Assembly: GCF_029867415.1 (NCBI RefSeq)
Contig: NC_081186.1
Span: forward strand, 11,230,930 to 11,294,929
Length of the DNA stretch: 64,000 nt
Direction of reading: 5' to 3'
Source: Vicia villosa
Taxonomy: Eukaryota; Streptophyta; Magnoliopsida; Fabales; Fabaceae
Part shown: positions 1 to 11,200 of the stretch, in pieces
Position numbering within the stretch: the first letter of the stretch is position 1
Layout: the number at the start of each line of letters is the position of its first letter
Made by a program: the position numbers and the translations under genes
Notes under the pieces: generated by a model
Database searches by the model: none
Told to the model about the DNA's origin: nothing
Seen by the model: only the letters and a program-made list of their open reading frames with translations

Positions 1-809
1 AATCGCTTGGAATTCCGGTTACAAAAAGCAAAGGTCATCATGAATTATGAGACAAATATCATTTGATTCAACGCCGTTCAATTTCAAACATCTCCCACCA
101 TTACATAATTCAAAAGTCTCTACAAAAGCCAAATTACATTGTGCATACCATTCTATCTCAATTTCCGTGGCAAGCTCCATCATGAGTTATTTTCAATTCA
201 ACCAATAAAAACCATTCGCAAGTTCCATTGCAATGTTATACAAGTTTATACAAAGTTCACAAACTATATTCAGAGTCCAATGCATTTGAGAAACATGTCA
301 GATTCAGTACAAAAAGAAAAAAGGAAATACTGTACAAAAAGGAGGAATTATATTTACAACATGAAGAGTACACATTGGACTTATAACTGGCTCTTGTGAA
401 CTTAGTAACTCTATGTCAAAACCACTGGCCAAGTCCACAAATCTTGTCATGGTTCGTATCCCAAACGCCTTCCCACTTTTTATTCCAACCGCTCATCCTT
501 CAAGCATTTGTCAAAGCCTCCACATATGCATCATTCAAACTGAAACCTGCAGCATACAAAAGGACTCAGCGCCCTGCATTTTATAACCAAACTTTCATCT
601 TAACTGAAATCTAACTGTTCCCTAACAATCCCCAACCAAATCCTAACAGAAAAAACAGCCATAACTATTTTCTAACAGTTGCAACTAACTTTCCTAACTA
701 ACTCTAACCGATTATATAACCAACCTAACCACCTATCTTAACTAACTTTCAAGTCGGTTACACTCCATAACAGAATTTCAGAAAAAAGATTAAGAGAAAG
801 AAAACTTAG

Positions 810-817
810 CTATATAA
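810..817 (+). promoter_or_regulatory. TATA-like box of E1 LTR promoter
   Basis: CTATATAA is followed about 30 bases later by a CT-rich leader (ACTTCTTCAGCTCTCTCGAT), typical of a plant transcription start. The identical copy in the 3' LTR is at 9501-9508. The start site itself is inferred. Confidence 0.5.
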
Positions 818-2491
818 CGAAACCCACAACACTTCTTCAGCTCTCTCGATCGATCTCCATTTCCATCTTCCACAAGTCACTTCTTCAATCACCATTCTTC
901 ACTCTTCACCACCTTCTCTTCCTGAACCATCATTTCACCATTCTCATTCATCTCCACCTCCTTCAATCTCCTTCCAATCTTCCTCACCATCCTCACTCGA
1001 TCGACCTCATCATTCATCAACCTTCCATCACTCTTCAAGCTCTCGATCTCACATCATAAACACTATCTTTCACCTTCCTCGCATTAATCTTCAAACAAAA
1101 AACCAGAAAAAAAAGCTTCTCTGAAGATCATTCAATCTTCACCGTGGCACAATCATCTTCATCTTTTCTCTATAACAACATCACTGCAACAAAGAAGTCG
1201 ACATCATCGCGGTGTAATTGGTTTCAGAAGGATGCTGATAAATTAAGAAGGGAGAAGACAACCTCACCTGAGTTTTAAGCGATTCTCCAATTGTTCTTCC
1301 TCGGCGAGTTCGAAGGCATTCGCATCGATCTTCATACTTCCTTCGACTCAGCAATGGTCATCACTAAATCGTATCGCTACCGCTATTCATCAGAACAAGA
1401 AGGAATCGGAGAGAGTGAGCTCGAAAGAGGAGAGAACCGGAAGAAGAACATTCATCGCGCCGTCGTGAGAGGAGAAGAGCCACCGCCACCGGTTTAAGGC
1501 TGCGCGAGGCGAAGAAGATCGAAGGACACAGAGAAGTAACCCTATTCCCAATTTGATTTTGTGTATTTTACCTTTTAATCATTCTTTTATTTTCAATAAT
1601 TGTTCATTAATTTGTTAATTGATAGTAAGTAAAACCTTGGTTAATAGAAATAATGAGTGATTGCATTTTAATATTAATTATCCTATGGTTTGAATTGAAT
1701 AGATTAACTGGAAATAGCTGCATAATTAGTGTTATTATAAAGTTTGAATCAAATGATTTGCATTATGGATTGATATGATCAGATACTAAGTTTGTTGATT
1801 GAATCTTGGGCCTGCTATGCTATTCACACCTCCTTGGCCCATGCTCTTTTTTGGCTATAAAAAATCTGTAACAAAGATCTCCCTTGGGCTATTGGTTGGG
1901 CCTACACCCAGAGCTGCTATTCACCATCCCTGTATTCAGTCCTCACCCCCCTGTGTACATAATTTTACATGTTAGATTTAGTTTTTATCATATAGTTTTA
2001 GATCATATGTTTTAGGCATAAAAATGCTAATTCTTCTTCCTCTTATTTTTAGACTTTGACACAATTTTTGACATATAAAAATAATCATAAAAAATATTAG
2101 TTTTTAGGCTATTTGTTTTTTAGTCTTTTTACTTGATTTGTAATTCAATTTCTCTCATAAAAATCAATATAAAAATAGTAGTATTTTTGGTTCATTTTTG
2201 TACTATATTCTTGACTTGTCATTACATGCTTGTGTATAATTTTGTACCATTGTATCCTTACTCAATTTTGCTCATGTATCTTACTTATGACTTCTAATGT
2301 GACTTTAATTTTCATGTCCCCTTTTATTCCTAACCGTAGGTAGAAACCATGATAACATTAGGATCTAGAAATTCCCATTTTAACACTTAGGCTAGTTATT
2401 CATACTAGGCTAGTTTCCCATTTCTTTTTCTTTTCAACTTTAAAACATTAATAAAGGACGACGCGAATCATGCTAATGCCTTTTTTTTAGT

Positions 2492-2772
2492 GTGAAAGAA
2501 ATGATTGGGGCGTAGGCCCCGATGTATGTTCTTTCCCACTTAGCGGAAGAGAAATGATTGAGGTGTAGGCCTCGGTGTATTTCTCAACCGTTATTTAGAG
2601 AAACGATTGTGGCGTAGGCCTCGATGTGCATTCTCTAAATATTTAAAAACTATATTTTATTTAGAGAATCGATTGTGGCGTAGGCCTCAATGTGCATTCT
2701 CTAATTATTCAAAAAATTGTATTTCATTTAGAGAAACGATTGTGGCGTAGGCCTCGATGTGCATTCTCTAAA
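2492..2772 (+). repeat. Tandem hairpin repeats in E1 LTR
   Basis: There are five successive units. Each is an inverted repeat with outer arms such as TTTAGAGAA...TTCTCTAAA and a centre containing GGCGTAGGCC-like sequence. Centres change in step: GGGGC-GTAG-GCCCC in unit 1 and GAGG...CCTC in unit 2. The last three units are about 65 bp apart. The copy in the 3' LTR is at 11183-11463. Confidence 0.8.
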
Positions 2773-3104
2773 TATTCAAAAAACTCTTTTTTATGGCATG
2801 ATTCAAGTCACAAATTAATTTCCCTTAAAAGACACACAATAAAAAAACACTTCAAAATATCTAATAAAGGCTCAGAGCTAATCAAAGTGAGGAAGTGATG
2901 CGATGCCTTGTAGTAGGTTTTCGTCCATCATGGAATCACACATAAAAGACACAAACCAATCTCTTTTCTCCCTTGCCTCCGAGGCATTCTTTAATCGGAC
3001 ACGTTATTTCCGCTCCATCCCCAGCTTAAGACTCCAGAGGTCGAGCAGCGGAGTGCGAATGTAACTTCGTCCACTAAAAAACACAAAAACAAACCAAAAC
3101 TAAA

Positions 3105-3175
3105 GAGCCGAACTACGGCGCTCTGATTCCTGAAAAGGATACGTAGGCATTAGGTCGCGGGGCCTAAGCGAGCAC
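3105..3175 (+). other. Small-hairpin cluster in E1 U5/R region
   Basis: Three short stem-loops follow one another: GCCG/CGGC (3107-3119), ATTCCT/AGGAT (3126-3140) and TTAGG/CCTAA (3150-3167), around the motif GGATACGTAGGCA. The E4 LTR has the same layout (23831-23900, minus strand) with altered but still pairing stems. The 3' LTR copy is at 11796-11866. The function is unknown. Confidence 0.5.
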
Positions 3176-3473
3176 AACTATTTATAAACCTTATTTTCCC
3201 GTGTTTCTTTTCTTTCATTTGCATGCATTCCCTTAGTAATTAAGCTATAGATTTATACACCCTTAGATAGAAACAAACATAGGTGGATACCATCGAGTAC
3301 GATGGGCGTGAGGGGTGCTAGCACCTTCCCCTCGCGTAACCGACTCCCGTACCTTATCTCTGGTCGAAAGACCTCGTCCTTTCTTTATTCTAGGTTTTCT
3401 GATATTCCTTTCCCGCGATGGGATAAATATATTGGTGGCGACTCTGTTCACATTTTCGCGAGCGTGCGACAGC

Positions 3474-3491
3474 TGGCGACTCTGCTGGGGA
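3474..3491 (+). promoter_or_regulatory. Primer binding site of E1 (tRNA-Arg type)
   Basis: TGGCGACTCTGCTGGGGA lies two bases after the LTR. Ogre elements are described as using a tRNA-Arg primer, and the same 18-mer follows or faces the LTRs of E3, E4 and E6. An 11-base copy (TGGCGACTCTG, 3436-3446) sits upstream inside the LTR. Confidence 0.85.
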
Positions 3492-3702
3492 CCTAGCTTA
3501 GTCGATCCTAGCTTGTGTTTGCTTTCTTTTCTATGGGTGTTCATTTATTGATTTATTGCTTTATTGCTTTACTGCTTTATTGCTTTACTTCTTTATGCCT
3601 TGCATATCATGACTATTTATTGCTCGCATATCATGTTTATTTTCTCGCATTCTGGACTATATTATGGGTCCCCGTGGGGACCACATATTTTCTCTGTTTG
3701 CA

Positions 3703-3972
3703 GGTTGGGTGGGATGTTCTATGAGGTAAAAGGCCCAATACCCAGGCTATGAGTGAACTCTAGGTACCCTAGGATAGAGTGGGAGCATAGTTTGTCTCGA
3801 GGTGTACGTCTCGGGATGGATTATGTGACTACGAGCAGAGTAGTGGTTTCAAACGGAGGTATTATCGTCACCCGCATCCGCGCTGTGATGGTACTTACCT
3901 TCGGGCGGACCGTATACTGCGTTTCATGACCTTACCCTAACCTAGACTACACCCGCGAGTGGGGAGGGAATC
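3703..3972 (+). other. Conserved leader shared by E1 and E4
   Basis: About 270 nt just downstream of the primer site match the reverse complement of 34627-34894 in E4 at about nine positions in ten by eye, including the block AGAGTGGGAGCATAG and the block CGGACCGTATACTGCG. The surrounding interiors of E1 and E4 are otherwise mostly different. A packaging or dimerisation leader is a reasonable inference. Confidence 0.7.
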
Positions 3973-4054
3973 ATATTCTTTACAGGTGCATGTTCTGTTG
4001 GTGACTATTGGTTCTCCTGGTACTCAAAAGGCGTCGAACCTTTGATCCTGGGAC

Positions 4055-4285
4055 ATTTGACTTATACAGAAGTTTTACATCAGTTATCTATCAGAATCAA
4101 CGTCGAACCTCTGAATATGGAGGTTTGACCTTATATGACTTATGCAAAAGCTATCTATCAGAATCAACGTCGAACCTCTGAATCTGGAGGGTTCGACCAT
4201 CTTTGACTTATGCACAAGCTGTTTATCCAGAAAGCAACGTCGAACCTCTGAATCTGGAGGATTCGACCATATCTTATTGACCATG
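4055..4285 (+). repeat. Three-copy tandem repeat, about 66-70 bp
   Basis: Units contain GACTTATGCA, then CTATCTATCAGAATCAACG, then TCGAACCTCTGAATCTGGAG. Three diverged copies are visible; the first has ATATGG in place of CTGGAG. No coding role is visible. Confidence 0.75.
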
Positions 4286-5264
4286 AGAAGTTGTTATCCA
4301 AGAGGCCTTGATCCTTGATCCTGATTTATGTTGCATTTGCATCATCATTAACATTTTGCATTCATGCATGTGCATTCATGGTTACCAATACTCTTACACT
4401 CTTCCTCTCCATCAGATCAGTCAAAACGATTCCTCCACACCGATATCTGACAAAAGCTCACAGAACAAAGAATCATGGGGGATTATAAACAAGATCAAGC
4501 TACTATCAGAGAATCATGCCTCCTCATGAGGGTACCTTCCACCATTGGAGCCTAAAGACTTTGTGTTTGTCAGAGAACATTTCATTTGCATCAAAATAAG
4601 GCCAAGCCTGCCATTGTCTAGATTACTTCAAAGTACTTTCAATTGTATTACTTTTGTTGTTATCAAGTACTTCTCATTGTAAGAAGCTCATTCTGTTTGA
4701 ATAAATAAAAATAATGTAACATACATGTTTTTCTCAAATCATTTCATCTTTGTCATTATGTTCATTGATACTTCACTCATTTGTCTTAAGCAACTAAAAA
4801 AGGAGAATGATGAAAATCAAAAACACATGAATCACTAATTGTATGCCTTTGGAACAAGATCCTGCTGAGGATGTACAGGCATTGTTTCAATTCCTAAACA
4901 CCGGAGTTATAAGGGAGTGAAACCTTCGTAAACCCCTTTGAGCCTATGGAGTAGTAGTTTCTTTTCAAAAAATTGCAAAACCCTCAATCTTTACCAGGGG
5001 CAGGGTAGTGTTCAGTTAGTGCGACTGAGCGCTCAACTTTCAGGTATTCCATCAGAGGATCAATCATATTCCATCTCTCACAACAACAAAAAAGGTGCAC
5101 AATCCACAATGGATGTCTCTCATTCATTGAGAAAAGGGCAGTCACAACTTTTTCAACAAGTCAATCATCAAAGTCATACAACTTGTTCCCGAACGAGACA
5201 AAAAGAATGAGAAAAAGAAAGTTATGAATCGCGATAAAAAAAAAGAGAAAGAAACAATAACCCG

Positions 5265-5373
5265 CTAAGTCAAAAGAAAAAAAGAAAAGCTTTGAAGCAA
5301 ATGACTTAGGCAAAAATTAGGGCATATCCCGCTGGATAACGAAAACCAAATTCGAAAGAAACTTCTTGTCCAG
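5265..5373 (+). other. Double hairpin with conserved tail (E1)
   Basis: Hairpin 1 has arms CTAAGTC (5265-5271) and GACTTAG (5303-5309). Hairpin 2 has arms CTGGATAA (5332-5339) and TTGTCCAG (5366-5373), with one G-T pair. Each is followed directly by GCAAAAATTAGGG. The same arrangement occurs after pol in E3 and, on the minus strand, in E4 at 31696-31784. Confidence 0.7.
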
Positions 5374-6594
5374 GCAAAAATTAGGGAAAGTAAAAAACAA
5401 AGCAAAAGAAAAATCCTCCAAGGGACAAGTTGTTGTGACCATCAACAAAAGAATCAAAGGGTGGCTGCCACCTCCGCCAAAGCCATAAAGGATCCTCATC
5501 CATCACAATCCTTCCTGAAAAGTGAATACTCGTGTCGAACTAGCTGAACGTAGGACTGGAGAACATCACGAAGAAGGGGTGGGTTAAGTAGAACTTGAGC
5601 CTTTATCCTTTGTTTCTCAAACCGTGAACCCGGCCACGTTACAACCCTCAAAAGTCCTAATTGAAGCAGGGTTCGTTCCGAAAGCATACAAACTGTAAAA
5701 TCATGTCAAACTGACTCCTAATGTTGCTGTGTCATTTGTGTTCGTATCAGTACAACATTTTGACAAATAAAACTTTTCTTTGAGATTAACATGTGCATTG
5801 CATTCTCATTATCCTTTTCAAAACAGAATTGTCTCTAACTTGAAAGTAAGTACTTGATACCAAGGATAGTTCAACATTGAAATTCCATCGAGTAATCTTA
5901 CAAAGGCAAAGGTTGGTCATCCGCCGAGCAAATATCCCAAACATCCATTTGGTGGAAGAGTTCCTTTCAATCTGGGGTATTCATCCCTTGATCTATACTA
6001 GGGCAGACCATTTCAAAATCTCCATGATTCAAGCATATCAAAGTTCTATCTCAAGAGATCTTACAAGCTGGGGCAAGCTAGTGGCAATTCATTTCTTCAT
6101 CTTCAATCAAGAGTCAGATATCAAGACAAGTGTCGAAGAGTCAAGCTAAACACCTCACCTTCACAAGGGCTATCCTTCAAGCTATGATATTTCTAAAAAG
6201 GCACTCTCCATCCATCCCTGGTACCTTGGAAACAAATCATTCCATTCATAATCATACATACATCATACATATCATTGCATTCTCATTAGCATATCTCCCT
6301 CAATAATCCAATCATCAATAAAGCAGGGGCATCCACCCTATCCTGAATCAAGCAGAGTTTCAGAGCTCCACCTAATCTATACCATACAAAGCAGAAACCC
6401 CAATCAATCAATACACTGCATATAGAATCCATAGCATTGCATCTCCAAAAGTGCATAAAGTAAATCAAACATTTGCATATGAAGCATAAGCCAAGTTACT
6501 CATCAGATGAGGTCCCTACAAGCAATCAATCGATATTCCACTGGATCACTCAGAGTTACCATTGTGGTGTCATCTCCCAAAGCCAATCATGGTC

Positions 6595-8052
6595 ATTTTT
6601 CTTCAACCCAGAGTTGATGTTTTTGAGTTCAACCCAGAGTTGACTTTCTCTCCGTCTTTTAACCGAGTTAATTATCTCCTCCCACTCAACCCAGAGTTGA
6701 CGGTTATCTCTTTTCTTTTCCCGCTCAACCCAGAGTTGACGCTTATCTTTTACTCAACCCAGAGTTGATTCCTTGTCTTTTCCCACTCAACCCAGAGTTG
6801 ATGGTTATTCTTTATCCTTTTCCCCTCTCGACCCAGAGTTGATGGTTACCCCTTATTCAATCCAGAATTGATTTCTCTTCCCCTCTCAACCCAGAGTTGA
6901 TGATTATCCCTTATTCAATCCAGAATTGATTTCTCTTTCCCTCTCACCCAGAGTTGACGGTTACCTTTTATTCAACCCAGAGTTGACGTTTGTCTTCTTT
7001 CTTTCCCACTCAACCCAGAGTTGACGGTTATCCTTTATCCTTCTCCCCACTCAACCCAGAGTTGACGGTTATCTTTTATTCTTCCTTCCCACTCAACCCA
7101 GAGTTGACGGTTATCTTTTATCCTTTTTCCCACTCAACCCAGAGTTGACGGTTATCTTTTGTCTTTTCCCACTCAACCCAGAGTTGACGGTTATCTTATT
7201 TCTTTCCCACTCAACCCAGAGTTGACGGTTATCCTTTATCCTTCTCCCCACTCAACCCAGAGTTGACGGTTATCTTTTATTCTTCCTTCCCACTCAACCC
7301 AGAGTTGACGGTTATCCTTTATCCTTTTCCCACTCAACCCAGAGTTGACGGTTACCTTTTATTCAACCCAGAGTTGACGTTTGTCTTGTTTCTTTCCCCA
7401 CTCACCCAGAGTTGACGGTCATCTTTTATTCAACCCAGAGTTGATCCTTGCCTTCTTTCCCACTCAACCCAGAGTTGACGGTTATCTTTTATTCAACCCA
7501 GAGTTGATCCTTGCCTTTTTTCCCACTCAACCCAGAGTTGATGGTTGTCTTTTGTTCTGTCCCACTCAACCCAGAGTTGATGATTGTCTTTCCTTATTTT
7601 CTTCTCAACCCAGAGTTGACGGTTATCTTATGTTTTTCCCACTCACCCAGAGTTGACGGTTATCTTTTATTCAACCCAGAGTTGACCCTTATCTTTTCCC
7701 ACTCACCCAGAGTTGACGGTTGTCTTCTATTCAACCCAGAGTTGACCCTTATCTTTTTTCACTCAACCCAGAGTTGATGGTTGTATTCTTACCCTTTTTC
7801 CACTCAACCCAGAGTTGACGGTTATCTTTCTTTCTTTCCCATTCAGCCCAGAGTTGACGGTCATTTCTAATTGTTCATCCTTCCTTCTCTCAACCCAGAG
7901 TTGATATCTATCTCTTATTTTCAACCTAGAGTTGATGTTCTTGTTCCTATTATCGACCCAGAGTTGACCCACTTTTCTCCTTCAACCCAGAGTTAAATTC
8001 TATTCCATTTTTAACCCATAGTTAACTTGCTCAACCCAGAGTTGATACAATC
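6595..8052 (+). repeat. Array of about 42 dyad motifs TCAACCCAGAGTTGA
   Basis: I counted about 42 copies of a 15-bp core made of 5-bp arms TCAAC and GTTGA around CCAGA. They are usually 25-45 bp apart and separated by pyrimidine-rich spacers such as CGGTTATCTTTTATCC. Rare variants change both arms together: TCAAT/ATTGA near 6860 and 6920, and TTAAC/GTTAA near 8010. Apparent ORFs across it are by-products of the repeat. Confidence 0.9.
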
Positions 8053-8198
8053 TCCCTAAGTGGATTTGACACCATCTCTTCCTCCGTGATACTATCTCTC
8101 ATCAGGCAAATTTTCAGGTTTACTTGATATTTAATCATCTTCCACCTTGAATGCTCGAAAGGCTAGCGCCAATCTTACTTTCAGGTTTAAGACGATTA

Positions 8199-8210
8199 AA
8201 TAGGGGCAGC
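8199..8210 (+). promoter_or_regulatory. Polypurine tract of E1
   Basis: AATAGGGGCAGC directly precedes the TGTTGCACCCC start of the 3' LTR. E4 has the same tract on the minus strand at 27915-27927. Confidence 0.8.
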
Positions 8211-11200
8211 TGTTGCACCCCAAAATTTGCCCATCTAATTTGGCATTTATTTGGCTTATAATTCATATTCATCTGCATACTTTCATTAGGTTATTTGCAT
8301 TTACAGTTATTCGTCAAGTGCTTCAAATCTTGGATCAAGGATCGTGTTGAGAAACGACTTCTCTATAATCAGGGGTTTTCAATTTTACTCAGGGAATCAA
8401 CCGGTTCTATTTGCCAATCATGGTTTGTGAAGTTAAGGTTAGGTGTTAATAGCCATTATGAATTTCTTTCACCTCTCAAACTACAAGGGGGCGAGGGCAC
8501 AAGCTTATGTTCAAATTATTTCAAAAATGATAAGAAGGAATTATGATCAAGACATTTGCTTGTCATTTTTTATACAAATGAACTTGGAAATTGGAATTAA
8601 GTTTTGACTCATTATGATGAATTATTCCTCTCAAGTGACTACTTATGGCCATGAGTTCTCAATGTGCAAGTTTGGTTGGATTAAGCTATTGAATCGCTTG
8701 GAATTCCGGTTACAAAAAGCAAAGGTCATCATGAATTATGAGACAAATATCATTTGATTCAACGCCGTTCAATTTCAAACATCTCCCACCATTACATAAT
8801 TCAAAAGTCTCTACAAAAGCCAAATTACATTGTGCATACCATTCTATCTCAATTTCCGTGGCAAGCTCCATCATGAGTTATTTTCAATTCAACCAATAAA
8901 AACCATTCGCAAGTTCCATTGCAATGTTATACAAGTTTATACAAAGTTCACAAACTATATTCAGAGTCCAATGCATTTGAGAAACATGTCAGATTCAGTA
9001 CAAAAAGAAAAAAGGAAATACTGTACAAAAAGGAGGAATTATATTTACAACATGAAGAGTACACATTGGACTTATAACTGGCTCTTGTGAACTTAGTAAC
9101 TCTATGTCAAAACCACTGGCCAAGTCCACAAATCTTGTCATGGTTCGTATCCCAAACGCCTTCCCACTTTTTATTCCAACCGCTCATCCTTCAAGCATTT
9201 GTCAAAGCCTCCACATATGCATCATTCAAACTGAAACCTGCAGCATACAAAAGGACTCAGCGCCCTGCATTTTATAACCAAACTTTCATCTTAACTGAAA
9301 TCTAACTGTTCCCTAACAATCCCCAACCAAATCCTAACAGAAAAAACAGCCATAACTATTTTCTAACAGTTGCAACTAACTTTCCTAACTAACTCTAACC
9401 GATTATATAACCAACCTAACCACCTATCTTAACTAACTTTCAAGTCGGTTACACTCCATAACAGAATTTCAGAAAAAAGATTAAGAGAAAGAAAACTTAG
9501 CTATATAACGAAACCCACAACACTTCTTCAGCTCTCTCGATCGATCTCCATTTCCATCTTCCACAAGTCACTTCTTCAATCACCATTCTTCACTCTTCAC
9601 CACCTTCTCTTCCTGAACCATCATTTCACCATTCTCATTCATCTCCACCTCCTTCAATCTCCTTCCAATCTTCCTCACCATCCTCACTCGATCGACCTCA
9701 TCATTCATCAACCTTCCATCACTCTTCAAGCTCTCGATCTCACATCATAAACACTATCTTTCACCTTCCTCGCATTAATCTTCAAACAAAAAACCAGAAA
9801 AAAAAGCTTCTCTGAAGATCATTCAATCTTCACCGTGGCACAATCATCTTCATCTTTTCTCTATAACAACATCACTGCAACAAAGAAGTCGACATCATCG
9901 CGGTGTAATTGGTTTCAGAAGGATGCTGATAAATTAAGAAGGGAGAAGACAACCTCACCTGAGTTTTAAGCGATTCTCCAATTGTTCTTCCTCGGCGAGT
10001 TCGAAGGCATTCGCATCGATCTTCATACTTCCTTCGACTCAGCAATGGTCATCACTAAATCGTATCGCTACCGCTATTCATCAGAACAAGAAGGAATCGG
10101 AGAGAGTGAGCTCGAAAGAGGAGAGAACCGGAAGAAGAACATTCATCGCGCCGTCGTGAGAGGAGAAGAGCCACCGCCACCGGTTTAAGGCTGCGCGAGG
10201 CGAAGAAGATCGAAGGACACAGAGAAGTAACCCTATTCCCAATTTGATTTTGTGTATTTTACCTTTTAATCATTCTTTTATTTTCAATAATTGTTCATTA
10301 ATTTGTTAATTGATAGTAAGTAAAACCTTGGTTAATAGAAATAATGAGTGATTGCATTTTAATATTAATTATCCTATGGTTTGAATTGAATAGATTAACT
10401 GGAAATAGCTGCATAATTAGTGTTATTATAAAGTTTGAATCAAATGATTTGCATTATGGATTGATATGATCAGATACTAAGTTTGTTGATTGAATCTTGG
10501 GCCTGCTATGCTATTCACACCTCCTTGGCCCATGCTCTTTTTTGGCTATAAAAAATCTGTAACAAAGATCTCCCTTGGGCTATTGGTTGGGCCTACACCC
10601 AGAGCTGCTATTCACCATCCCTGTATTCAGTCCTCACCCCCCTGTGTACATAATTTTACATGTTAGATTTAGTTTTTATCATATAGTTTTAGATCATATG
10701 TTTTAGGCATAAAAATGCTAATTCTTCTTCCTCTTATTTTTAGACTTTGACACAATTTTTGACATATAAAAATAATCATAAAAAATATTAGTTTTTAGGC
10801 TATTTGTTTTTTAGTCTTTTTACTTGATTTGTAATTCAATTTCTCTCATAAAAATCAATATAAAAATAGTAGTATTTTTGGTTCATTTTTGTACTATATT
10901 CTTGACTTGTCATTACATGCTTGTGTATAATTTTGTACCATTGTATCCTTACTCAATTTTGCTCATGTATCTTACTTATGACTTCTAATGTGACTTTAAT
11001 TTTCATGTCCCCTTTTATTCCTAACCGTAGGTAGAAACCATGATAACATTAGGATCTAGAAATTCCCATTTTAACACTTAGGCTAGTTATTCATACTAGG
11101 CTAGTTTCCCATTTCTTTTTCTTTTCAACTTTAAAACATTAATAAAGGACGACGCGAATCATGCTAATGCCTTTTTTTTAGTGTGAAAGAAATGATTGGG

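Larger units (their letters stand above)
1..3471 (+). repeat. E1 5' LTR (lacks first 481 bp)
   Basis: This is a direct copy of 8692-12162. It ends ...GCGACA at 3471, two bases before the primer site. It holds a TATA-like box near 810 followed by a long CT-rich leader with no ATG until about 1231, an array of hairpin-forming repeats (2492-2772), and a U5-type part (about 2900-3471) with several small hairpins. Short ORFs inside it (for example 1354-1497, 47 codons) are duplicated in both LTRs and match nothing I recognise. Confidence 0.93.
3472..8210 (+). other. E1 internal region without retroviral genes
   Basis: In order it holds the primer site, a TTTATTGC-rich stretch (3546-3660), a leader of about 270 nt shared with E4 (3703-3972), a repeat of about 66-70 bp in three copies (about 4055-4280), A-rich and ordinary-looking DNA without long ORFs (4300-5200), two hairpins (5265-5373), more unassigned DNA (5400-6590), a large dyad array (6595-8052) and the polypurine tract. 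No frame shows a gag, protease, RT, RNase H or integrase motif. The interior is therefore a carrier of cis signals and repeats, comparable to the class called LARDs. Confidence 0.85.

Noticed and set aside
139..614. Two small ORFs (86 and 72 codons) repeated at 8830-9305
   Set aside because: They lie upstream of or across the LTR promoter, have no ATG-supported domain, and are duplicated only because the LTR is.
1354..1497. 47-codon ORF in the E1 LTR leader
   Set aside because: Basic and low in complexity with a proline end, in a GA-rich leader; a very short ORF precedes it. No family recognised, so not called a gene.
6595..8052. CRISPR-like look of regularly spaced short repeats
   Set aside because: Plant retroelement context, degenerate pyrimidine-rich spacers, no cas genes. 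It is a repeat array inside a retrotransposon.
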